A DNA stretch of 26,814 nt from Candidatus Zipacnadia bacterium (GTDB lineage: Bacteria; Armatimonadota; Zipacnadia; Zipacnadales; Zipacnadaceae), in assembly GCA_029821455.1 (NCBI GenBank), contig JALGTI010000009.1:1-26814 (forward strand), written 5' to 3'. The notes below the pieces were generated by a model. It was not told the origin of the DNA, did no database searches, and was given only the letters and a program-made list of their open reading frames with translations. A program made the position numbers and the translations under genes. Positions 1 to 8,200 of this stretch are shown one piece after another. The first letter of the stretch is position 1; the number at the start of each line of letters is the position of its first letter.

Positions 1-2099
1 GTCACCTGGATGAAAGCCACCTCGCCCTCACGAAGCAGTGAGCCGACCAGAAATGCCCCTTCCGCCCGTAGGTCGGCGAAGCAAGCATCGTGCCAATGAT
101 CTGGCACTGCCGGGAAGACGCGGATCACTCCGCCATAGCTCTGCAGCAACAGCTCCATAACCGCAGCGGCGGCGGCGAAACCGGCCTCCAGGGTCATCGG
201 TGAATAGTCGAAGAGCGAGATGCCGAAGATGCGCGGGTCACCGTTGATGTGCAGCGTATTGGGAGCGATGAAGGCCCGGCCGTACAGGTCAAGCATCTGC
301 CAGGCCATGTTGGGCAGGTCGGCACGGGCGGCGATGAGCGAGGCCCAGGGAAACGCCCAGCCAGTCCACTCCCCTGTGCCCATCCGGCGCAGATGTTGGA
401 GAGTAGTGCCAATGAGCACACGACTTCGCTCATTATGGATGCTCAATACCCCAAGCGGATAGACGCCCATCAAGTGAGCGTGATGGCGGTGGGAATGGGC
501 CAGCGGGGTATTGGCTGCAACTAACAGGCCCTCTGCCTCGCTCTGCGGGTAGTCTACCAGTCGGTCCAGCACACGCTGCCACTGCTCAGCTTCGGGGTCG
601 CCAAGGCCCAGGATATCATTGACCTCCAGTAGTACCTGGGCGAGCCATCTTATCAGCGCCAGGTCGCAGGTCGGATCTGAAACCCACGCCTCAAAGCTGC
701 CCTCGCCATACTCTGGCGAGTTGCTCAGGGGGATATGCAGCTTGCCATCCGGGCCTTCTTCTAGGAGGTTAGTGTATGTCCGCATAAAGGCGGCCATAAA
801 CGGATATGCCCGCTCCCGCAGGAAGTCCTCGTCGCGCGAGTAGAGCCAATGGAGCCAGAAGTGATGCGCCAGCCAGGCACCGTTGCCCGGCCAGAACTCA
901 GTGGCCGGATACCCGTAGATTCTTTGGCCGCCCGGGCCGATGGCACAGCCACTCCAGGCCCCCTCAAAGCCGAAGAACTCCTTGCACCGATGTTCAAAGG
1001 TAGGCAGGCAGTTGAAGAAGGTCTCATACAGGCATTCGCCAGCCTCCAGCCGGTTGGCGGTGTAGATCGGCCAGTATGACTCCTCGACATTCATATCCAG
1101 GTGATAGTCCCCTGACCAGGGCGGCATTGTGCCATCGCAGGTCCACAGGCCCTGAAGCGTGATGGGCAAACCATCAGGCCGGGAATTGCAGCCGAGCTTA
1201 TACATCTCCGCATAGTAGAGATTCTCCAGGTGGGCATCGGGTATGGTCAAGTAGCTGGCGGGCCAGTAGTCCGCCCACCAACTCCTGTGCGTTTCGGCCA
1301 GCTTGGCCGGGCCACTTGTTGAGGCGTAGTGCACCGTCCTGATGGCTTCCTCCAAGGGCTCCACGGCGTCGTTGTGTGTGAAAATACTGACAAATATGGT
1401 TGTCCCCGCAGAAGTAGGCTGGGCCAGATGAGCGACCACATACTCGCCTCCGCCGGGGAACCCCATCCGCAGCCAGTTGATGCCCTCCTCCTGCCCCATC
1501 TCGGGGGCCGTGTAGCCCCACTGCGCCAGCGTCTCCCAGGCGGGGGTTTGACCCTCGTCTGCGGCCTCGGTGAGGTGGGTCATAGTGGCCCACACCTTGG
1601 GCAGCATACTCCCCTCAACGTTGATGACCAGCAGGTTCTGCTGGGCGTGGACGAAGGCGACCCAGTTGACCTGGGCAGCCTCAAACTGCAAGCTGCCGGC
1701 CGCCTGACCATTGAACAGGCTCAGGCGCGCCTTGAACTGGATTGCGGCTTGACCGAAATCAATCTCGAGGCGTGGCAAGGGCAGGCGGGTGGGATAGGGA
1801 AGCTCAGGCCGGTCGTTATCACGCCGGAACTTAGCCGTAATCGTCTCGTGGTCGCCTCGTTCCACTAAGCGACGTAAGGTAGCGTAGTTGAAGAACTCCG
1901 GGTCGGGCTGCTGCTCACGCAGTTCCCAGCAATCGTACTTGTCCAATGTGACCTTAAGGGGGCCGCCATCACCCCAGATCATTGCCCCGATGTGCCCGTT
2001 GGCCAGCGGAATACCATGGAGCCATTCCTGGGGGCTGACATCCCAGATGAGGTCGTGTTGCGTGAGGAAGGAACGCCAGTCTATTCTCTCGGCAGCCAA
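1..2099 (-). CDS. GH95-type glycoside hydrolase (alpha-L-fucosidase-like), 3' end outside window
   Basis: The minus-strand frame is open for 699 codons and runs off the left edge. It reads as a GH95-like enzyme: an N-terminal beta-sandwich (PLANGHIGAMIWG near residues 20-32), then an (alpha/alpha)6 catalytic region with LQGLW, PPWSGDYHLDMNVEESYWP (D335, N337), FWPGNGAWLAHHFW, LSNSPEYGE (E463, candidate general acid by analogy with bifidobacterial AfcA) and HSHRHHAHLMGVYP, and a C-terminal LLLQSYGGVIRVFPAVPDHW segment typical of the family. GH95 enzymes release alpha-L-fucose or alpha-L-galactose; the exact substrate here is unknown. No in-frame ATG exists upstream of the conserved start. I chose TTG at 2099 because GGAGAG lies 9 nt before it and MAAERIDWRSFLTQHDLIWD matches the usual family N terminus; TTG at 2123 is an alternative. 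No signal peptide is seen. It lies 102 nt downstream of the toxin gene on the same strand. Confidence 0.85.
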   Translation of the reverse strand, partial: MAAERIDWRSFLTQHDLIWDVSPQEWLHGIPLANGHIGAMIWGDGGPLKVTLDKYDCWELREQQPDPEFFNYATLRRLVERGDHETITAKFRRDNDRPELPYPTRLPLPRLEIDFGQAAIQFKARLSLFNGQAAGSLQFEAAQVNWVAFVHAQQNLLVINVEGSMLPKVWATMTHLTEAADEGQTPAWETLAQWGYTAPEMGQEEGINWLRMGFPGGGEYVVAHLAQPTSAGTTIFVSIFTHNDAVEPLEEAIRTVHYASTSGPAKLAETHRSWWADYWPASYLTIPDAHLENLYYAEMYKLGCNSRPDGLPITLQGLWTCDGTMPPWSGDYHLDMNVEESYWPIYTANRLEAGECLYETFFNCLPTFEHRCKEFFGFEGAWSGCAIGPGGQRIYGYPATEFWPGNGAWLAHHFWLHWLYSRDEDFLRERAYPFMAAFMRTYTNLLEEGPDGKLHIPLSNSPEYGEGSFEAWVSDPTCDLALIRWLAQVLLEVNDILGLGDPEAEQWQRVLDRLVDYPQSEAEGLLVAANTPLAHSHRHHAHLMGVYPLGVLSIHNERSRVLIGTTLQHLRRMGTGEWTGWAFPWASLIAARADLPNMAWQMLDLYGRAFIAPNTLHINGDPRIFGISLFDYSPMTLEAGFAAAAAVMELLLQSYGGVIRVFPAVPDHWHDACFADLRAEGAFLVGSLLREGEVAFIQV

Positions 2100-2149
2100 T
2101 GCCTGGAACTCTCCGCTCTCCAAGGCGCCTTGTTGCGGGGTACAGTCAT
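2081..2149 (-). CDS. possible 22-aa leader peptide overlapping the GH95 start
   Basis: An ATG at 2149 is preceded by an excellent purine-rich ribosome binding site (GAGAGGGGG). It opens a 22-codon frame that ends with TAG at 2081-2083, about 15 nt past the TTG proposed as the GH95 start. The frame differs from GH95. It could be a leader peptide that couples translation into the hydrolase, or the true hydrolase start separated by a -1 frameshift or sequencing error. No similarity is recognised. Existence as a real peptide is uncertain. Confidence 0.3.
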   Translation of the reverse strand: MTVPRNKAPWRAESSRHWLPRE

Positions 2150-2164
2150 TTCCCCCTCTCGAAA

Positions 2165-2193
2165 CAGCGAACGCTGCTCCTACCAGAGGAGCA
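2165..2193. repeat. REP-like hairpin with ACCA tail between toxin and GH95
   Basis: CAGCG-AA-CGCTG (2165-2176) is a 5-bp hairpin followed by CTCCTACCAGAGG. A second, overlapping stem pairs TGCTCCT (2175-2181) with AGGAGCA (2187-2193) around a 5-nt loop. The arrangement of palindrome followed by a short pyrimidine stretch and ACCA resembles the hairpins at 25112-25130 and 25191-25209, so it may be a member of the same dispersed family. It lies in the gap between the toxin stop and the GH95 start, where it could also act as an mRNA structure. No T-tract follows, so it is not a canonical terminator. Confidence 0.4.
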
Positions 2194-2201
2194 ACCCCGG
2201 G

Positions 2202-2525
2202 CTACTGGTCTGGCTCCAAAAGACCAGCGCGGAGGAGCTTGCGGGCAACTGCATAGATGTCCTTTGGTTTGCCCTTGGCTCTTATGCCCGTTGCTACTAT
2301 GCTGATAGCCTGTCGGTCCTCTTCGATAACGTAGATCACTCGATAGCGTGAGAACCTATAACGCCAGACCCCTTCAAGCTCTCCATAAAGTGGGGAGCCT
2401 TGCTTGTCCGGGTCATCAGTCAAACGTCGGGAGCTTTCGACGAGTTTGCGCGCCATCCTTTTGTCGCTGATGCCACGAAGGAGTTCTATGGCCGTGTCCG
2501 TCCAGCAAACTGAGTATTTGCTCAT
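2202..2525 (-). CDS. RelE/ParE-superfamily toxin of a type II toxin-antitoxin pair
   Basis: This 107-residue protein has the size and pattern of RelE/ParE toxins: an N-terminal helical hairpin (WTDTAIELLRGISDKRMARKL), a central GSPLYGELEGVWRYRFSRYRVIY strand region with the conserved basic residues, and a C-terminal strand (IVATGIRAKGKPKDIY). RelE-type members are ribosome-dependent mRNA interferases and ParE-type members poison gyrase; the sequence alone does not decide which. It starts 2 nt after the antitoxin stop codon, so the two are one operon with the antitoxin first, the usual order for phd/yefM systems. A C-terminal extension (ARKLLRAGLLEPDQ) follows the usual last strand. Confidence 0.85.
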   Translation of the reverse strand: MSKYSVCWTDTAIELLRGISDKRMARKLVESSRRLTDDPDKQGSPLYGELEGVWRYRFSRYRVIYVIEEDRQAISIVATGIRAKGKPKDIYAVARKLLRAGLLEPDQ

Positions 2526-2527
2526 AG

Positions 2528-2836
2528 CTACAGCCCCAGCATTTCTATGACCTCGTCAGGACTGTGCGTATGCCCTTCGCGGATGTCCTCCATGCTGCGC
2601 CGGATGGTGTCCATCAGCTCCTCGTCGCCGAGTATCTCCAGGGTCTCCATGATGCCCTCGTATAGCGCCCAGGGTAGCAGGGCCAATACGGGTTCGCCTC
2701 GGCGTGTTACGGCTATAGAGGTTATGCCCCCCTTTTCAAGCGCCTCCGGTAGCTCTGTGAGGTGCTGTCGGATTTGGGTTATGGGCACAGCCCTTGCGGT
2801 TAGCTCCCCCTTCGTTGCTGTCTCCAGGGTAAGCAT
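2528..2836 (-). CDS. Phd/YefM-family antitoxin
   Basis: The 102-residue protein shows the Phd/YefM pattern. The DNA-binding N-terminal half contains VPITQIRQHLTELPEALEKGG and ITSIAVTRRGEPVLALLPWALYE. The acidic helical C-terminal tail (GDEELMDTIRRSMEDIREG, then SPDEVIEMLGL) would wrap the toxin. Members bind operator DNA through the N terminus and neutralise the partner toxin. I prefer ATG 2836 because AGGAGG lies 8 nt upstream. An in-frame ATG at 2866, which adds ten residues, also has a fair ribosome binding site (AAGGAGAG) and cannot be excluded. It is probably autoregulated through the TGTACA element in its promoter. Confidence 0.85.
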   Translation of the reverse strand: MLTLETATKGELTARAVPITQIRQHLTELPEALEKGGITSIAVTRRGEPVLALLPWALYEGIMETLEILGDEELMDTIRRSMEDIREGHTHSPDEVIEMLGL

Positions 2837-2908
2837 TGTCTTGTCCTCCTTTATCTGCTTGTGCATTCGTGTGTCTCTCCTTCATCGGCTGTTCCGTATG
2901 CCCGCTTT

Positions 2909-2937
2909 AGTGTACAGACATTTGTGCAATTTGTCAA
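2909..2937 (-). promoter_or_regulatory. sigma70-type promoter of the toxin-antitoxin operon with TGTACA operator core
   Basis: On the minus strand a perfect -35 TTGACA (2932-2937) is followed by a 17-bp spacer and -10 TACACT (2909-2914). The palindrome TGTACA (2911-2916) overlaps the -10 box, and ACAAAT occurs twice in the spacer region. TGTACA is the core recognised by YefM-YoeB in Escherichia coli, so it is a plausible autoregulatory operator. Confidence 0.7.
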
Positions 2938-2950
2938 GTTCCAGAATAAT
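2922..2950 (+). promoter_or_regulatory. possible divergent promoter for the 3072 gene
   Basis: On the plus strand TTGTGC (2922-2927, a weak -35) is 17 bp from AATAAT (2945-2950, five of six matches to the -10 consensus). It overlaps the toxin-antitoxin promoter, so a bound antitoxin could affect both directions. This is inference from matches alone. Confidence 0.35.
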
Positions 2951-3071
2951 CCTCCGCAGAACGTGGCATAGAGGGCTACATACCTGCGCATCGGGGGGAA
3001 GGAGAACACGTTCTGGTGGCGAATGATGCGTGAGTTCGCGTACCCAAAGGCTGGTTTACGGAGGGTTCAAG

Positions 3072-4700
3072 ATGGCGAAGAAAAAGAAGACTGAACTCGG
3101 TCCGCCCGTACCGGAATGGCTGACGACCTCAGAGACATACGGATTTGGGAACGTGCCATGGCGGCACATCAAGGCCAACAAGTGGCGCTTCGTCACACAC
3201 GTGCCGCATACCAAGGAGTACCTGATGGGCCTGCGCTCCAACGGGATGCGCGGGTTCCCTTATATGACCTTCTACCAGACCTGGATTGGCCAGCCGTATC
3301 AGGGCGTGCGGCTCTCCGAGCACACCGACTGGATTGAGATTGATGAGCATGGAAACTGGAAGCGGACGGGCTTCTGGGAGTCTGAGGACTCCAAGAATAT
3401 GTACTGCACCTGCGCTAACACAAAGGGCTACCGGGATAGCGTCCTGGAATATCTTGAGTACCTGATGGACCTGGGCGCGGGCGGCATCTTTCTGGACAAC
3501 GTGCATATCAATAAGAGATGTTGGGGTGAAGAATATGGGGTGCACAAGCATCTGTACCCCACCCAGATTGAGGCCTTTGCAATGCTGCTGAAGGAGGCCC
3601 AGGCGCTGATTCGCAGTAAGGACCCCGAGGGCGCGCTGCTGATCAACTCGGCCAGCCCTGTGACCTTGCCCAAGCCGTACTGGCCGTGGATAGATTGTGA
3701 GATGTCAGAAAGCTACATCTGCACCTGGGCGAGCACTGAACGCTGGGGCGACTGGGACACGGAATGGAATGGGATAGACCGGAAGCTGGCCAAGTGGATG
3801 CGGGCCGGCAAGCAGATATGCTGTCTGAGCTACGTCGGGCATACGGAGAACACGCTGAAGGATGACGCCTACTTCTGTTATGCCTCAGCCAGGCTAATGA
3901 ACCTGATATGGCAGGCCGGCAATCCCGAGGTTTATGATAATCCAGAATGTAGCATCCTCTACCAGATAGAAACTGGCCAGCCGCAGACACGTGAGCGAGT
4001 GACAGATGATGGGGTGCACTATCGTATCTTCGCCAATGGGATGGTTGCGGTCAATCCCACCAGCAAGAGCGCCACGCTGGAGGTTGCCTATGCCTGGCCG
4101 ACCTCGGTGTTGCATGATCTGTACCGGGACGCAGAGGTGAAGATGAAGTGGGGTAAGGGGAAGAAAGGGGCAGCGAAACTGCGCATCCCCAAGCAGTCCG
4201 GGCGAGTGTACCTGTTTGAGCCGGGGCCTGGCGGAAGCAGCCTTGAAAAAACCAAGTACGAGTTGACCATTGAGACAAGGCCAGCCCTGGGCAAGACGCG
4301 CTTTATGGTAGACGACATCCCGCTGTGGACATATTCGGGCCGTTGGACGACGGAATACGTTATGGGAGACAACTACGGAACGTGCTACATCAACTTCGAT
4401 GAGCCTGGCGTCCACCGCATCGAGGCTTTGGACACAGAGAAGAAAGCCCTGCTGGTGGCTGGCAGCTATGTTGATGCCTACAGGGTGGACCAGAAGATGG
4501 AGGAGGACGCAGCGGAACTGGAGCCCAGCGAATCGCTACGGCTGGGCGCGCTGATGGACCCCTCCAACCCAACCAAGTTCCTGGAAGGGGAAGGGTACAA
4601 GTTCGCAGGCTGGGAAGGTGCAGTCAAGAGCAAGGAGCCGGTTGTAAGGATAAGGATAGGCAAGCCCACCACGCTGGTGGCCAGATACAAGAAGCTATAG
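3072..4700 (+). CDS. putative TIM-barrel glycoside hydrolase-like protein with C-terminal InlB-like repeat
   Basis: This 542-residue protein has features of a (beta/alpha)8 glycoside hydrolase-like fold. Examples are FVTHVPHTKEYLMGLRSNGMRG near the N terminus, GAGGIFLDNVH with D142 at a strand end (a typical catalytic or substrate-binding position), LLINSAS, and IDCEMSES with E210/E213. A beta-sandwich follows (VAVNPTSKSATLEV, then IPKQSGRVYLFEPG, about 320-385). A further beta domain occupies about 395-480, and the last 40 residues (GYKFAGWEGAV to ARYKKL) resemble divergent InlB B-repeats. I cannot name the GH family. ATG 3072 is chosen over ATG 3030 because GGAGG lies 7 nt upstream. The N terminus (MAKKKKTEL) has no signal peptide, odd for a protein with a surface-type repeat. 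It is divergent from the toxin-antitoxin operon. Confidence 0.7.
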   Translation: MAKKKKTELGPPVPEWLTTSETYGFGNVPWRHIKANKWRFVTHVPHTKEYLMGLRSNGMRGFPYMTFYQTWIGQPYQGVRLSEHTDWIEIDEHGNWKRTGFWESEDSKNMYCTCANTKGYRDSVLEYLEYLMDLGAGGIFLDNVHINKRCWGEEYGVHKHLYPTQIEAFAMLLKEAQALIRSKDPEGALLINSASPVTLPKPYWPWIDCEMSESYICTWASTERWGDWDTEWNGIDRKLAKWMRAGKQICCLSYVGHTENTLKDDAYFCYASARLMNLIWQAGNPEVYDNPECSILYQIETGQPQTRERVTDDGVHYRIFANGMVAVNPTSKSATLEVAYAWPTSVLHDLYRDAEVKMKWGKGKKGAAKLRIPKQSGRVYLFEPGPGGSSLEKTKYELTIETRPALGKTRFMVDDIPLWTYSGRWTTEYVMGDNYGTCYINFDEPGVHRIEALDTEKKALLVAGSYVDAYRVDQKMEEDAAELEPSESLRLGALMDPSNPTKFLEGEGYKFAGWEGAVKSKEPVVRIRIGKPTTLVARYKKL

Positions 4701-4782
4701 GTTGCTTTTGCCGAAGAAGACTGAACCGAAATGGGTATGCTAATAGCTGTGTTGAAGAGCAGGGTCATCCGGTGGGGCCCTG

Positions 4783-4828
4783 TTGTAGCCTGACTGAAAG
4801 ACGCATCAACACTACGCACAGGCTACAA
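4783..4828. repeat. perfect 10-bp inverted repeat upstream of promoter
   Basis: TTGTAGCCTG (4783-4792) and CAGGCTACAA (4819-4828) are perfectly complementary, separated by 26 nt. The right arm ends 14 bp before the -35 box of the next promoter. The long loop and the absence of a T-tract argue against an intrinsic terminator, so it may be a regulator-binding site or a loose terminator for the upstream gene. Confidence 0.5.
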
Positions 4829-4842
4829 GTTGCTGCTACCGC

Positions 4843-4871
4843 TTGTCAAAGACAGCGTGCTATGCTATACT
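4843..4871 (+). promoter_or_regulatory. sigma70-type promoter for the TolB-like giant gene
   Basis: -35 TTGTCA (4843-4848), a 17-bp spacer and -10 TATACT (4866-4871) lie about 300 nt upstream of the signal-peptide start. The -10 box and the following bases closely match those of the promoter at 10137-10165. Confidence 0.7.
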
Positions 4872-4877
4872 GCGCAG

Positions 4878-5171
4878 CGAGTGGTAGTAGCAAAGTCGTG
4901 GGTTCATCAGCCGGTACGACGGGTGTTATGTAACTGGCCTGTCTGCAGACGTGTTTGTATTCGGGCACAGCCGGCGCTCAGAGCGTAGTGTGCTGCCCTG
5001 ACAAGTGGTGGCAGTAGATAGTAGCGCAAAGCGAAGGTCGGTGTAAGGGCCGGGGAGTCGGTGGCACTGCAGGACTGACAATGAGGGCCGCGAGATTTGC
5101 AGGGTTGCCTGCAGTGGCGTGCGGCTGAGAGTGGCAGTTCAAGTTGTAGGATAGCCAAGGGAGTGATAGCA
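4878..5171 (+). other. long 5' leader of the TolB-like gene, no gene seen
   Basis: About 290 nt separate the presumed transcription start from the TTG start. I see no convincing coding frame with a ribosome binding site. The leader contains a perfect palindrome GTCTGCAGAC (4941-4950) and a hairpin TGCAGG-GTTG-CCTGCA (5098-5113). No known riboswitch class is recognised, and a regulatory role is inferred only from the length. Confidence 0.4.
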
Positions 5172-5279
5172 TTGCGTCAAGGCCGCCTTCTGCGCACAGT
5201 GGCGTTGACAGCTCTCGGTATCATCGCACTAATCACACTTCTCTGTAGCGCGGCTGTCAACGCTCCCGGAGTTGTTTGA
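5172..5279 (+). other. signal-peptide segment out of frame with the TolB-like protein
   Basis: TTG 5172 lies 8 nt after a GGGAG ribosome binding site and opens a 35-codon frame. It begins MRQGRLLRTVALTALGIIAL and continues through ITLLCSAAVNAPGVV: two or more arginines, a hydrophobic core and an A-x-A-type cleavage region. It stops at TGA 5277-5279, exactly where the large frame lacking a signal peptide begins. A +1 shift at GTT-TGA (GTT, skip T, GAG GTG GGC) fuses the two. GTG 5163 is an alternative start. The segment is most simply the 5' end of the 5272 gene, disrupted by a sequencing error, mutation or programmed frameshift. Confidence 0.7.
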
Positions 5280-8200
5280 GGTGGGCCCTGCCCAGGGCTC
5301 GGGGCCGATACCTGATGATGACCTGACTGAGAACGCCACAAGTACCGAGGAGCGTTCGCCCAACGCAACTCCGGTCGGGACTCTCAACCGCGTCTGTTTC
5401 GTGACCCAGGGAGTTGACCTTGACGAAGACGGGCTAATAGACCCCGAGTTGCCGCCCTTCCCCTTTGTGCCTAATTGGAACATCTGGATAATGCGGCCAG
5501 ATGGCTCCGAGCAGGTGCAGATAACCACCGGCGACGACGATGAGGTGGACCCGGTTTACAACCCGGGTGGCAACATAATCGCCTATGCTTCCAACGAGAC
5601 CGGCACCTGGCAGATATACACCATAGAGTATGGGTCCGGGATCATACGACAGATCACCCGGGGGGCGGGAAACAAGCGTCACCCCACGTGGTCGCCCGAC
5701 AGCCTCTGGATAGCATTTCAGTCGGACGTTGACGGCGACTGGAATATATATAGGATTAGCTCAGACGGAGCCGGCAGCCCCATCCGCATAACCACCAACC
5801 CCGGAGATGACACTGACCCAGCGTGGGCACCGCAGGGCCACGTGATTGCATACACCGCCCAAGCTGGCGCGGTGACGCGCATCCGGACCATCCTTCCGGA
5901 TGGCTCCGGCGACGAGACAATCTCCAATGGTGGTGGCGACCCTCTGGCCAACGACAAAGAGCCGTGCTGGCAGCACGACGGCACCACCATCGCCTTCTCA
6001 TCTGATCGCCTCCAGGGGCCGGGCGATACGCTCCGCGACTACAATATCTGGAGAATGGCAGGGTTGGGTGAGGTCATCGGTGGCGATGCCATCCTGCGTA
6101 CGAATGAGGACATCACCGACCAGTACGATGACGAGAACCCGGTATTTCTGCTCCCGCAGTCAAGCCAGCCGCTGAGGTTATTCTACGAGTCGAACCGGCC
6201 GGATGCCGTGAGCGCTGAGGTGGACATCTGGGACCACCAAATTGTTGACATCTGGCCGCCGGAGCTGGAGGATATCCCCAGCGTGGACAACCGGCTGCCC
6301 AACCCTGGCGATGACATCGTCATCAGCGTGCCAGTTTTTGACAAAGACAGCGGCATAGCCTCAGTGAGGGCCTACTTCAAGAATCCAGATTGGAAGACGT
6401 ACATTGAATACACCTCGTCATTTGAGCCCGACGAAAACTACTGGGGCGATCGTTCTCTGGAGTGGGACTATCGCGGGCAGCCAAGCTGGTGGGCAGACCT
6501 GGAAGACCTTGATGGCGATGGCGTGTTCACCGGCGTGTGGACTACGCCATTGACGCCACGCGATTACGTGATTGACATCGTGGTCACGGACAATCAGGCC
6601 AATAGCCTGCGCTACGACGATGTGTATGGCTTCAGCACCCAGGTCTTCACGCCCACTCACAACATTCTGTTCGTGAACGACTACTGTGAGGGGCAAGAGT
6701 TCATATCCCTGCTGGGCAACAACAATGATTATCCCACGGCGTTTCCGGTGGAAAGCTACTACACGTACAATCCGGGCGAGCTGCCCGCTGTGGCTGGGAC
6801 CATTGACTACAACAGCATTGAAGGTCCCTTCCCGCACGATACTTATGATGTGTGGCGGATTATCTGTCGGGGGCGAATACCAGCCCAGATATACGAACAA
6901 TACCTGCCGACCATCGAGTACCAGCTTGATCCAGTTGAGGCGCTGACTGATCCTGAGACCGCGACACCGACGCGGATTGTGCCGGTCGCCCAGCGCGCAA
7001 TCATCTGGGGTGCGCCGCATACCGGGGACGTGTGGACAGGCCAGATGTCGGGCTCGGTGATTGACGCAGCTACGCAAGCCGACCTCTCACTGTTCCTGGA
7101 CCGCGGCGGGCGGCTGATGATCTCCGGCGGAGACATCGCCTGGGCCCTGACGTTTGACGGCCTGTACCCCAACATGTTCCTGAGCAACTACCTCAAGGCT
7201 GGCTTTGTCTCGGACCTCTACTACTGGAGCGGCTTCAGCGTCGGTGGCCAGGCAGGCGACCCCATCGCTGACCCACCGGGCTTTAGCTGGTGGACCGGCT
7301 ACAATAATGGCGATGATCCAATAGACGTCAATACACCCTCTTACTACAGTACCAGCTACCCGTGGACCTACACCGATGCAGCGGATTGGTCCCTAATCCC
7401 CGACCGAATACAGGTTATTGGTGGCGGCATCAAGGTTTACGGCTACGGGGACTACGACGGTGCAGATGCGGCGGTTCGCTACCTGAACCCTGAGACCGGC
7501 TCGCGGATGCTGTACCTGGCGTTCGGCTTCGAGCAGATACACCGAGGCTACTATCCGGGTTCTGGCACACCAGAACACTGCAAGAACCACCGCAGTCACC
7601 TTATCAATAACACGATGATCTGGATGCGGACCGCCACCTTCCAGGGGCGTGCGCTATCCCTGGAGGGCGGGACCCCGATAGTTGATCCCAACCCGATTAT
7701 ACGCTGCATACAGGGCGGGCAGGTGGTCTACGCCGTGCGCTGCCACCCTGATGGCACGTATGTGATCAATGGTCTGCCGGCGGGCACCTATACCCTGGAG
7801 GCATTCCGGCCCGGGTATGACATAGACAAGTACGAGGGGGCCAGCACCCACGTCCGCATCTCTCCCATCACGCAGGACTTCGCCCTCAAGCAGCTTGAGC
7901 CGGGGGCAGTCAGTGGCATAGTCACCTCCGAGGCCAGCGGCGAGTTCCTGGCTAATGTGACGGTGACTGCTTATGAGACGCCGGAGGAGCCGGAACCGGA
8001 GAGTGCCGGCCTGGGGCTGCTGATGGTCGAACCACAGGACGACGGCGACATCGGCCCGCCTGTCATCAGTACGCTAACAGCCGCCGACGGCAGCTACACA
8101 CTTCCGAGCCTGCCTGCTGCTGACTACATCGTCATCGCGGACGGGTCGGCTGTCAACCATGGCACTGTGCGGGCCGATGATGTCACGGTTCTGCCCGGTG

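Noticed and set aside
1329..1868. Plus-strand reading frame of 179 codons
   Set aside because: It is antisense to the well-supported GH95 frame and has no recognisable domain; treated as a shadow.
1..2200. Impression that the left end is a broken pseudogene because only short complete reading frames are seen
   Set aside because: Translation of the minus strand from 2099 to base 1 stays in one frame with GH95 motifs throughout; it is open and simply lacks its stop inside the window.
4872..5171. Leader considered as a known riboswitch
   Set aside because: No conserved core of any class I know (cobalamin, TPP, SAM, glycine and others) could be matched; only isolated hairpins are visible.
5241..5255. 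Lipoprotein signal (lipobox) at the Cys in the out-of-frame signal peptide
   Set aside because: The residues before Cys are T-L-L, without the small residue needed at position -1; a type I signal peptide fits better.
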